DNA from: Prinia subflava
Lineage: Eukaryota > Chordata > Aves > Passeriformes > Cisticolidae
Assembly (NCBI RefSeq): GCF_021018805.1
Contig: NC_086254.1
Coordinates: 29,449,300 to 29,513,299, forward strand
Length of the DNA stretch: 64,000 nt
Direction: 5' to 3'
The notes under the pieces are model-generated. The model was not told where the DNA came from. It did not search any database and saw nothing but the letters and a program-made list of their open reading frames with translations. Shown piece after piece: positions 29,192-51,500 of this stretch; within the stretch, counting starts at the first letter, position 1; each line of letters starts with the position of its first letter. The position numbers and the translations under genes were made by a program.

Positions 29192-32020
29192 GCTGCGGGC
29201 CGTGAGGCTGCGGCGGGAGCCCCGGTGCCACCCAGGCCACCCTGTGTCTCCACAGCTGTTTGCCTTCCTTTGGGTTTGCCGGCGCTGCCGTGTCGCCATG
29301 CCAAGCATCCCGTGGGCGGTGGCTGGGGAGGTCTCTTGGTGCTATCCCCTCCCCGCGCTGCATTCCCGCAGCCCAGACCCGTCCCACCCGACGGCGGCCG
29401 CCCCCACGCCCTCCAGGGCTCGTCCTTGCCAAAATACCTCACCGGTGCCTGAGCCCAGGCGGTGGGTGCTGTGGCCCATATCACGTGTGGCCCATATCAG
29501 TGGTGCAGGATGGGGCCGGGGGCACCCTGGGATGGGGGCTGGCAGCTGCCAGGGGCACGGTGGGGCACGGTGGGCAGCACACGGGAACACAGGTGCCTGT
29601 GCCACGGCAGATGGGGTGGGGAGGGAACATGGCTGCAGTGGGGCGTGCATGGGGCTTGTGGCCCCAGGGAGCTGGGGCAGGGACAGCCGGGGTCCATCCA
29701 GTCCCCCCCGCCATGTCTCCCACTTACCCCCCATTCTGCCACACCAACCCATAGTGAGCCCCTTCATATCCATCCTCAGTCCCCTCCTGGCTCAGGGTTG
29801 AGCCATGTCCCCAATCTCAAGGAGTCTCCAATATCCTGTGGGGTGTAGACCCTGGCCTGGGAGGGGCCCTCGTGGGTGGGCACGAACCTTTGTACCTCTG
29901 GTTCTGAGCTGGGTCCCCAGCTGTGGCCAGGATGGCTGCAACCCATCCTCCCCCCACCCCATCCCCACAGGAACTGCTTCATCTCATTGGGTTTGTTTTC
30001 ACCTGAATGGTGACATTTTGTGTGACATTTTCTACCTCCGCTGGGGCCGGGGGTGGCAGGGCCTGGCTGGCACCACTGAGGGGTGTGTGCGGGGCCGCCG
30101 GCGTTCCCCAGATTCCCCACAGTGGGATTCACCCCCAGCCATTCTCCTCTCCTGGGCTGGCATCCCTTCCCACCCGGGAGCATTTCCATTCAGTCCTTCA
30201 TCAGCATCACTCCCCTCCAGCTCCCCAGTATAAACCTGAGCTGGGATTCTGCCTCCCCTGTCCTCCCCCTGTGTCCCCCCTGCCTGTCCCCAGTCCCTGC
30301 CCTGCCTGCCCCTGTCTGCTCCAGCCTCCCCAGAGGAGGGGGGCTGCTTGGGCTCTGCGTTTGAATGTGTCCCTGGTCCTGCCCAGATCTGCCAGCCCCC
30401 ACCGAGGGGCTGTGCTGAATGTACCCTGTGCCCCCCAGGCCGGGACTGTCCCGGGGGGGTTGTGTGCATGTGTGTGTGAGAGAGTGTGCAGGGGCTGGCA
30501 GGGGTTTGCAGGGCAGGGGAGCTGTTGGACCCCCCAGCCTTGTGCTGGCCCAGCCCCTTGCCCCTGCACCCACGGCCCCTGTGCCTTCCCTGCATCCCCT
30601 GTGCCCCCACCATGGCTCCACAGGGCTCCAGCCTCTGGCTGCCCCGAGCCACAGTGCCAAGCCCTGCCCGGGCTGGGGAGCGTGGGCAGCCCTGAGAGCC
30701 CCTCTGTGCCATGGGGCACCGTGTGAGGCACTAGAGGATGGGAGGAGTGGGATGGGAGAGCTGCACCTGGGAACGGTTGGGATGTGGGGTCCCCGAGGGG
30801 CAGTGTGGATGCCCGGCCCTGTGACACGGCCGGGGTGGGTGGGTATGGTGGCATCACGTTGCTTTTATTTCCCATTTCTTGGTAGATGGGGTGACAGCAA
30901 GCTGGGCTGGCCATCGCTGGGTTCACTGGTGCTAACTGGTGCTAACTGGAAGCCTTGGAAACCCTTTAGGAGGAGGGTGCAGAGCATGGCTGGGGCTGGG
31001 CAGTGGGCTGGGCCCCTGCCACCTGCACCCCTCCTTCACTGGCACCACGGGCAGCCCCCGGTGGGGTGTGCTGGTCGTGCGGGGGCAGCCCCGGTGTGGG
31101 GCGGCTCTGGGGCAGGGTCTCTTTTCCTCAGGGAAGGTGGGGCAGCAGCCAGGGGTGCCAGGCTGGTCCGGGGGCTCAGCGCTGCAGGCATCAAGCAGTG
31201 TCACCGCAGCCCCTGAACGGTGCTCAGGTGGTGGCAGCTCCTCCCTGGGTCCGGTTCACAGAGGGTCGGGGCCACATGGGGACTCTGTGCCAGCACGGGG
31301 CAGCTCCTCTGGGCTCCCCTGCCCCTGCCCTTGTCCACCCCAGGGCAGAGACGCCATTTGGGCATGACTGTCATGCCGGGGTTTGTGGGGGGACCCCAGG
31401 GCCACGTTGGTGGGTCAGAGGGACACTTTTCTATGCACTCAAGCCACGGTATCCTCAGCCCTGGGCTGCTCCGGGCAGAGGAGTCTGGCCACGTGTGGGG
31501 TTCAGGGGGAGCCCTCATTCTCCCACCCCAGGCCACCCCCCTGCCCTCCACCCAGCCTGTGCCACAGCAGCAGCCAAACCCAGCACCATGTCCCCCCCAG
31601 CCTGCCAGGGTGGCAGTGCCTGCCCACTGGGATGACAAAGGGGCACAACCGGAGGCCAGGATGGGCACAGCTCCAGGGGTGCTCGAGCTTCCAGTGGGCA
31701 CGGCGGGGTCCTGGTCCCTGGGGGTGTCACCCAGGGGTGGCAGCTGGGCTGCTCCAGCTTCAGGGAGTGAAGAAAGTTCGTTCTGGCAGGGGCTGCCGCA
31801 GGGTCTCAGCCACATCCCTGAACCCCCCAGCGCTGGGAGCCAGCGGCTGCTGTCACGTACTGTAAATACTCTGTGTGCCACCTTCTTCTCTGGGGCCCTC
31901 GGCGTGGGCGGGGGTGAGCGGGAGGCCGGGGTCCGTCCCGAGACTTTTTTGTATACCACAAACTTTTTGTATATTTTTAATTTTGCTGCAACATGAGATA
32001 TTAAATTCATTTCAATAAGC
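29192..32020 (+). other. XKR7 3' UTR
   Basis: About 2.8 kb between the XKR7 stop and an ATTAAA signal contain no other gene that I recognise. The region ends in an AT-rich block typical of a 3' terminus after GC-rich sequence. Open frames here have no family resemblance. Confidence 0.6.
32000..32005 (+). terminator. XKR7 polyadenylation signal (ATTAAA)
   Basis: ATTAAA is followed within about 15 nt by a weaker CAATAAG. It lies at the end of an AT-rich stretch 2.8 kb after the XKR7 stop. Confidence 0.6.
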
Positions 32021-36455
<4,435 letters not shown>

Positions 36456-36685
36456 GCCAGTGCCAAAACCCAGCTGTCCCCTCCCTGCTCGCTGAGGTGG
36501 TGCTGTGCATCCAGGAGCAGATTCAGCAGGTGCCCAGCTCTGCCCCAGAAACAGGGAGAGTGAATTTGTCACCAGGGGAGGGGACAGGCCTCTGCACTGC
36601 CCTGTCGGCTTTTGTCAAGGCTGCTGGAATCACAGGGCAGCCGTGGCTGTTGGGGAGACACGTGCTGTAATTTCTGCAGATTTCA

Positions 36686-36691
36686 ATTAAA
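36686..36691 (+). terminator. CCM2L polyadenylation signal (ATTAAA)
   Basis: ATTAAA lies 231 nt after the CCM2L stop codon and is the first good signal, implying a short 3' UTR (36456 to about 36710). Confidence 0.65.
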
Positions 36692-36711
36692 TGCTGGGGC
36701 TGGGAGCAGAG

Positions 36712-37985
36712 CAGGTTGTTCCCTGGGGAAAAGCCCTGTCAGAGTGCAGGGGTTGCTGCGGTGTGGGGTGAGCTGGGGCAGGGGGCTGCTGGGCTGGACA
36801 CCTACCCACTCCAGTGTCACATGGAGGTCACCACCAGTGTCAGGGTGCTGCCGGCTGTTCTGGCTGGCTCCAGTGGATGCTCAGAGCAATGGAGGGGGTC
36901 AGCAAGAGTGTGCTGAGAGGGGAAAGGGCTGGTGGCCGCAGCTGGCCCGCTGCTGCCTGCGACGCCTGTGCGACACTCGTCCGGCCGCGGGCTGCGGGTG
37001 TTTCACAAAAGGAAGTTCCTGCCCCGGCCCCGGCTTCCTGCAGTCCCGCCCTGCAGCCCCTCCGCCGCCCAGGCACCGGGCTGTGCTCCCCGCCCCCGAT
37101 GGACCCCAGCTGATGTTCCTTGGCCACCGTCCCCGAGCCGATTCCCCCTGGCCACTATACCCCAATATCTCACGGCTGCTGGTCCTAGGCTGATGGCCCC
37201 AAGCCAATATTCCCTGGCCCAGTGTCCCTTGGTGGGGACTACGGGACGGCGCTGCAGCCCCAGGGTGGTGTGCGCAGATGCTGGGGCTACCAGAGCAACT
37301 TATTTTTTCTACAAAAAAAATTTACATATGCAAACCCTGATGAGGTGGGATGCTCTCACACCCTGGCTGCTTCCTCTGAACCCAAGCAGGCCACGGTCAG
37401 GGTCACACAGAGCGCGGGTCCCCTTGATGATGCTGCCTCCATCCCGAATTGTTGTCCCGGGTTGTCCGGGCAATCCAGAAGAAAGGCTGGAGCACTGCGG
37501 GGCTGGGTAGGGCTCTGAGAGGAGTTTTGGCACGGGAATACTGGGGCCAGCAGGGACACCACAAAGCCCAGGATACCCGGACCTGTCTGAGCTGTGCTTC
37601 ACAAAGCCAGTCCCACGCACCCTGCTGTGTCCTGGACCCCCTCATGTCCTGCATCCCCCCATGGATGCTCAGGGCTTTCTTTTCTCCTTCCTGGGGACAG
37701 TCCTGTCCTGTGCTCCCCCCGCGTCCCTCCACGCCCTCCATAGCCCTGCACCAGGCGAGGAAACATCCTGGGGGCTGCTCTGGGGTGCGGGACCCAAACC
37801 CGCCCGGTGTCCCGGGGGCAGCAGATGGACAGACGGACTCTGGCACCCGTCGGGGGTCCCTAAGGGCAGGGGGGGTCACGCAGGGTGGAATGTCCTTGCG
37901 GGTGCGGTTCGTGGGGTGGTGGTCTCCGCTCCCAGCCCGGCACAGGAGGCACCGGCGGCACCCGCCCCGTCGGAGTCGGGGGTGC
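36712..37985. other. CCM2L-HCK intergenic DNA
   Basis: No coding exon was recognised. It includes a PU.1-like site at 37007-37016 and, further right, the approach to the HCK promoter. The long plus-strand frame from 37449 to 38174 is discussed with HCK. Confidence 0.5.
37007..37016 (+). promoter_or_regulatory. PU.1-like ETS site upstream of HCK
   Basis: AAAAGGAAGT matches the purine-rich PU.1 core. HCK is a known PU.1 target in myeloid cells, and the site is about 1.1 kb upstream of the proposed first exon. A single short match of this kind is weak evidence. Confidence 0.3.
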
Positions 37986-38060
37986 GGCCGTACCGGGAGG
38001 GGCGTGGCCGTACCGGGAGGGGCGTGGCCGTACCGGGAGGGGCGTGGCCGTACCGAGCAG
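37986..38060 (+). repeat. 20-bp tandem repeat at the HCK promoter
   Basis: Three identical 20-bp units (GGCCGTACCGGGAGGGGCGT) and a partial fourth. Each unit junction creates GGGGCGTGG, the form bound by KLF/SP-type zinc fingers. Confidence 0.95.
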
Positions 38061-38170
38061 GCGGCGGGAGAGCAGCCGGGCAGAGCGGAGCGGCGGTGGC
38101 ATCCCGGGCTCTGTGACAGGAACTGGGAGAGGGACTGGCCACAGGGACGTGCCCCAGGACGGCAGCGAAG
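38061..38170 (+). other. HCK: HCK exon 1 (5' UTR), proposed
   Basis: A good donor, GCGAAG before GTGAGA, lies at 38170/38171 at the 3' side of a CpG-rich block. The next acceptor, GGCTGCAG at 39582, directly precedes the HCK ATG. The 5' end is uncertain. Joined to exon 2, the HCK frame stays open through this exon with no stop. Confidence 0.5.
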
Positions 38171-39583
38171 GTGAGAACTCCGGGATCGGAACCGTGCGCG
38201 GAGCCCCGAGGGCGGCGAGAGAGCCCCGCAGCCAGTCCCGGGCAGCTCGGTGGGTCCGAGCCGCGCCGGGCCGGTCGCACTCAGAGCGGCGGACATCGGG
38301 TGACCGGGATGAGGCGATGGCCGGGAGTCTCACAGCTCCCGGTGCAGCCCCCGTTGGGCACAGTGTAGCCCCGACGAGGGGGGTCCCTGCCGGTGGCATT
38401 GCAGGAGCTGTCGGGTACCGAAGGCACGGGGCAGCAAGGGCAGGGGGCTGCGGGCAGCCTCGCTCCAGGAACGAAGGGCACTCTCATCCAACCTGGTCCT
38501 CATGACTGGGGACACTGCATGAGCCCTGGGGTCTGGCTCTCCAGGGTGGGACACATCAGGAATGCCAGCGGGAATGACCCTTGGACCGCCCGGGGTGTTT
38601 GTGCTTTGAGCCGCTGTGGGACAGGAACAGCAAACACCCGCAGTGGTGATGGTGTGAGCCGTGTCTGGGTTTAAGCTGGGCACCATGAGGGTTTGCCAGC
38701 ATGGACCCGGCACAGTCCCCAACCTGTGCTCAGGGTGCCCCAGTGAGGGTGATGAGCTGTTGTGGCTGCCACTGCTGCTCCTGCTCTCCCTTGGGAGCAA
38801 GGCTGGCCCAGGCTTTGGCAAGCAGGGAGAGGCAAGGAGTGACCCTGGGGTGTTGTGGAGGTGACAGAGATGTCCCTCAAAAGCTGTGCTGTGCACATTG
38901 AGGGTTCAGTCCTGAGTTCCTCCTTCACTGTCACCACCAGCGCCTTCTCCTTTCTCTGCACACAGGCTCCTGGCCAAGGGAAGTACATTTGCAAGGGGTT
39001 TACCACTCTTGCTACTTCTTGCAGCATTTTTCCCGCTAAGTTTCTTGGGGTGCTGGGGAAAGTTGAGCATTTGTCTTTGCCCTGGATGGGCTGTTTGGGG
39101 CAGCTCCCACCCAGCAGAGAGCAGGGGAGCACAGTGTGGAGTGGTGACCTGTGGTGATGGGGAGGGCATGGGCACCAGGGGTGCTGTGTGGGGAGCCCCA
39201 AGCTGCAGCAAAGCTCACCATGATCAGGGCCCCTCTTTGCAGAAGATGCTGAGTGTGACTCTCTGCTGCCATGGTGCCCAGTGCCTGCACCCTGTCCTGC
39301 ATCCCAGAAGGGCTGGGAAGCTGCTCCATGGCTGCTGCTGTCTCCCCAAACTTTGCCTCCTCTGACATCTCCAGGAGACTCCTTTTCCTCTGGCGTGTCA
39401 CTGGGCACCCCAGTACCCCAAAGCTGTGGGAGAAGCAAAGCGTTCCCTGCCATGGCAGAGCACCTGGGTGGACACTGGGGCCCTGTGCTGGGTGGTAGCT
39501 GATGGGAACGGGGCTGGACTGGGGTTGTAGAGGGACTTTCTCCTCTGTTGCAATGGCCTCACTTCCCCTTCCTTGGCTGCAGC

Positions 39584-46643
<7,060 letters not shown>

Positions 46644-47600
46644 CACAGGATCCTCCCTGTCCCACCTGTGCCCTGCTTCCCCTGCCAGCCTGGCCCAGGA
46701 ACCACAGCCTTGCTGGAGTGGCTGGGCTGGAGGAAGCACAGGGGGAAGTGCACAGGAGGGAGAACAGACGTGGCCATACCTTGTGCCTTTCCCAGGAGCC
46801 TGAGTGTCCGTGGGGCAGCAGCTCCAGGAAGTGCTGGCTGGACCGTGGATACCCAGACCCCAGGAGGATGGACAGGGATGGGGCCAGGCCTGCTTTTGAT
46901 GCAAGTCAAAACCTAGATCAGTATTTTTTTAACCCTTCTGAGATCTTTTCTGTTCTGCAGAAGCAGGTGCTTTAGCGTGCCAAGGCCGTGCAGTGCCTGT
47001 GCTCCCTGTGTGATTGATCCCAGGGGATTCCCCGGGGCACTGCAGTGCAGCTCGTGGGCTCATCATCAGCACAGGATCCTGGGGTTTGGATCTGGAGTGT
47101 CACGGACACGCGTCCTCCTCTCTCCCTCCTGGGTTTCCCTCCCCAGTATTTTCACGGCACCCCCTGTGCAGAGTGCAGGTTTAATGAGGCTGTGCCGAGG
47201 GGCAGATGGACATGGACGGCGCTTTTCCAGGTCATCCCTGCATGGATCCCCCTCTGCTTGCCTTGGGAGGAACCTCTGGAGCACAAAGCCACGGCAAAAG
47301 GAGCCCTTTCCCCACGGCAAAGCTCACAGGCAGGATGTGTTGTCTCTTAGAGCATTTGCAGTCAGCAAGGGCCAGGTGCTCCCTGCACACTCACTTTATG
47401 TTATTGTTTATTTTTAGTATTTCATAAAGTTATTTGGGGTAAAGGAGTAAACAATGGGGTTTTTTTTAAAGACAGCTGTGTACGTCTTACAGGGAGATTG
47501 GGGTCTGTGATTATATTTTTCATACCAAGAGGCAAACGCCGTCGCTTCTGCTTTGGGATCTTTTTTTTTTTTTGTAATCAATAAAATATTTGTCAACCTT
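46644..47600 (+). other. HCK 3' UTR
   Basis: About 0.95 kb of noncoding sequence runs from the HCK stop to AATAAA at 47580. A run of 13 T precedes the signal. Confidence 0.7.
47580..47585 (+). terminator. HCK polyadenylation signal (AATAAA)
   Basis: A canonical AATAAA lies 937 nt after the HCK stop, just left of the TM9SF4 CpG island, so the two genes are only a few hundred bases apart. Confidence 0.75.
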
Positions 47601-47639
47601 TCCTGTCCTGGCCGTTCCCGCAGCCCGAGCTGGGGAGAC

Positions 47640-48560
47640 GCAACTTTGCCCCCTTTGGATGGGGCAAAGTTGGGGCAAAGATGGGGCCCGCAGCGCCGTT
47701 CGGAGCGGGGGCTCCAGCGCCGGGCAGACCCGCAGCGCCCTCTGAGCAGCCCCGGGCCGCGGCCCGCCCGGTGGGACCGGAGGAACCGCGAGGTTCGGAA
47801 CGGTCCGAGCGCCTCCCGCCCCACCGCCTCCGTGCCCTCACCAAACATGGCGGCCGCAGCCTCGTGCCCTCTCCATGCAAAGGCCGCTGCCCTCAGCAAA
47901 GATGGCGGAGCGGACCGCCCCTTCCCCGGCCGGCTTCGCGGGGCCGCAGACCCGCTGAGGACCGGAGACCCCCGCCCCACCTCGCCCGGCAGGAGGGCTG
48001 GGCTGATCCGGAGCTAAGCTGGCCCGGCCCCGGCAGCGCGGAGCGCGGCCGCCCGGCGCGGTCCCGCCCGGCCGCCGCGGTCGCCATGGCGATCGGCCCC
48101 GCAGCCAACCGAGTGCCGCTTCCGGTGACGTCAGCGCCGACACGTGGATCCAAGATGGCGGCGTCGGCGGCGATGGTGAGTGCGGCGGGCCCGGCGCGGC
48201 CCCGCGTCCCGCCCGCTGTGCCCCGGCCCGGCCCGGCGGCGGCACCGGCGCGGGGCTCGGTGCGGGGGCTCCTGCGCCGTGCTGGGAGGGATGCAGGCCC
48301 GGCCTCTGGCCGGAGGAGGCTCCCCGGTCCCGCCCGGGGCCTTCAGCTGCCCCGCGTCTCTCGGCGGTGTCACCTGTGGCGGGCAGAGCTGGGGCCGCCG
48401 CTCGGTGCCCAGGGGCCCAGCGGAGCCCAGCGGGTTCCTGTCCCGGCTCCCCCGCGCTCTCTGGACGGCAAAGTTGGCTCCGTTTTTTGATTCACGGCGT
48501 TGTCTGGGCAGGAAGGGCCGCGCGGGGGGCTCAGAGCGGGCTGGGCTGCAGGGAGCCCCG
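47640..48560 (+). promoter_or_regulatory. TM9SF4 CpG-island promoter
   Basis: CpG-dense DNA spans the proposed TM9SF4 first exon. It carries three AANATGGCGG-type YY1 motifs (about 47844, 47898 and 48152), of which the third contains the start codon, and an ETS-CRE composite at 48119-48133. This is a housekeeping-type promoter. Confidence 0.7.
48119..48133 (+). promoter_or_regulatory. ETS-CRE composite site
   Basis: CTTCCGG (ETS) directly abuts the palindromic TGACGTCA (CREB/ATF) 22 bp before the TM9SF4 ATG. The arrangement is common in CpG-island promoters of ubiquitously expressed genes. Confidence 0.6.
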
Positions 48561-51500
48561 GCACCTCCTTTGCCTTCCCTTCCGAGGTGTCAGCCTGGGC
48601 CCGCGGCCGGTGCCAAGCACGGAGTCTGTTGCTCTGTGTGTGGTTTTCACAAATGCTTGGTGGTGCTTGTCGGGTCCGAGTTCGAGCAGCTGCTTCACCT
48701 TCCCGCGTCCCAGCATCCCTGAATTATTCCTTGAATGCTTGGAGAACTGAAGGTGTTCCTGGTGAGCGTCAGTGTTGCTTCACAGAGGAGAAAACGAGCT
48801 TCTGAGACATTTGTTATCTTCCTTGAAGTCTTGTAGGAGTAAAACGGATTTCCTCCTTGCTTTCATAGGGTATTTTTGTGGCAATGCAGGAGTAGTGGCA
48901 TGGATAAAGGATGTGTGCTGATACAAAGGTCGCTGCTGGCTGGGCTGTGAGGTGACTCAGGAGTGACTGGGAGGGGACTGGGAGAGCTGAGGAGTTTTTT
49001 TAATTTGCTTTAAGTATCTTCATACCCTGCTGGCTTTCCCCCAGGCAGGGAGGAGGGAGTGCTTAGCTGGCTTTGAGAGCTAGGGATGGTCCTACTGGGA
49101 ATTTCCTCGTGGCTCTCTGTTCTGTGAAGGACAGAAAAGGCTGCCAGCATCTCTCCTGGTGTCAGAGGAGCTCTGAAGTCAGTGTGAATGCAGTACTTGT
49201 CTCCTTCTGAAGGGCTCTTGGGCCCCTCCAGTGCAGGGTGAGCAGGGCAGGGATGTAATACAGATGAGCTTATCCAAACAGGTATCAGGATCATCCAAGG
49301 AGGCAGCCCTTGGAAAAGGGGACTAGTGTCAGGGTGCCATTGGCACTGCTCTGTCCTGCTAATGAAGGTTACATGGGTCAGAGAGCTTGTTGGTTTTATC
49401 CCTCCCACAGCGTAGTGAGTTGTGGCTTTTCTCCCTTTCTGTAACTGTATTTAAAAAGTTCCAGTAAGTGAAATGGAATAGGAGAGCTGTGTGAATCCAT
49501 TTGGACGAATGGCTCTGCACAGGTGGTTTTCCCTGTTTATCTTCAGAGCTGTCTTTGAAACTTAACAGCTCTCGATTATGGCTGTTTGATGTCCCTCTTG
49601 CCCTTCTCTGCCAAAAAGAGATGGGACAATTCATGATATCCATCACTGTCACTTCCTATTTCCTTTTCATCTCTTTGAACAAATACTGTGTTCTGTTCTT
49701 CAGTGCCTATGTCGATTGTAAAACCCTTAAGACCTAAACCAGCCCTGGTGCATCACCAGCTGAAATCAAATGCTTGAAATAGCTGCTGCTTGAGGGTTTC
49801 TTCAAGTTGTTGGCAGTACCCTGGGCAGAGATGTCCTGGGTGCACATGGCCAGGCCATGGATCCTCTGGAGCATGTTGGAGCTGTTGCAGAGTGCCCCAG
49901 GGAACAGCTGCTGTTTTCTCTTTCCCTTAAATAAATGCTGGAGTTCAGACTCTGGCAGTGGTAGCTGGAGGGACTACAAGCCCTAGGGAAGGACAAGTGT
50001 GGTAATAACTGGATGTTTTAGGGCCTCTTCATGCTGGGTCAGACTGGGATTTAGAGAACAAGTCCTCTGTTTTGGCAAGTGGTTTGTGAAACCTTCTGTG
50101 AATTCACAGAAATTGGCAATGTTGTTATAAGTCTGGCTGAATGGGATAAACCTGGGGTTGTCTGCAAACCTCAGGACTAGAGATAATTATCCAGAAGGGC
50201 CTTCTTGGAGAGGATTTGTGTGTGAACTTTTGATCTGAGGGACAGGAATGGGTGATTGTGCTTCTGCAGTTACTTCTTTTATTTAGCTCATATTCTCCTA
50301 AGAAAGGGTGTCTCTGCATGTCTGCATATCGGAAAATAATCAGGCTTAAGCAATCTGACCTATTTTTGCCTACTTGCAGCTGAGTTTTTCTCAGTCTGGG
50401 GTTGTGCATATTTGTTGTGCTACTTGTTGCACCGTTACACGATTTCCTGGCACCTCAGATGCAAGATTGTCATTTGAGGGGGGTTTGTGCATGTTTTTGA
50501 AACGCAGATAATTGGAAAAGGCTGTAAAGCTGTGTGTCCTGTTTGCTGGAAGTCTGGGCCTTGCCAGGGCTTTGTGACTGCACCAAAACAGAGCTCTCTG
50601 CTGGAAGTTCTGACCTGGCATAGGAGAGAACTCAGCTTGCAGGCATCCCCTGTGTGAGATGATCACCTGGCCAGGTCTGTGAGTTACACAGATATTTTGG
50701 GTGGTGTCCGTGGTGCCATTTCTAAGCTGCTGTCTTTGTATGGAGAAGATGAAACACATTTGTCAGTACAAGAGCAAAGGTCCTGATGAGAAAGGCACCT
50801 GCCTTCAGCTTCCCAGTGCTCTGCCAGCTCAGGAACCTGCACTGGGCATTTCCTTCATATTTCACTTCCAAAGCTTCCCCCACCTGTTGCATAGCAGCTT
50901 CCCCATTTCTTGCTACCAACTGTTTTTTCCTGGCAAGGCTTTACAGAGTCACCCTCTTGTCTTTCTGTTGCCTGGTGCTGCCTGAGTCATCATCATCTGT
51001 ATGCAAAGACAGCCATATTTCTGCCAAAATTGTCATCAGAAATTTCATCCTCTGCATGCTCATGTGTCTCCCGAGTGTCTGCCAAAGTTCTGTCCTGGTT
51101 TTGTCACCTCTCACCCTCTGGAGCACAGGAGGCACTGGTGTGGTTTTGGTTTGTGAGTAACATTGTGTAGCTCTGTCACTTCAGTGACAAATGAGATAAG
51201 GGCTGCAGGTTGCTGGCTGCTCTGGAGTGCAGGGTGGGACAAGAATGCAGATTCCTTCCAGTGCTTCCCCTGTCCAGGAGACCTTTCCCTACTCTGTGGA
51301 GATCCACCGAGCATTTCCTTTAAATACTGGAAAGGCAAAATTTAGTGTAGCACAGAAAGTAAGAGCCAAATTGCCTTAAGGCAGATTGGTATTGAAGGTC
51401 AGGCAGCTTTAACGAGAGTGTTTCCAAGCTGTGTCTTTATGCCTGTTCCAAGTGTATTTGGCTGTGCTTAGAATAGATCTGAAAATCGCCTTTGTAAGCA

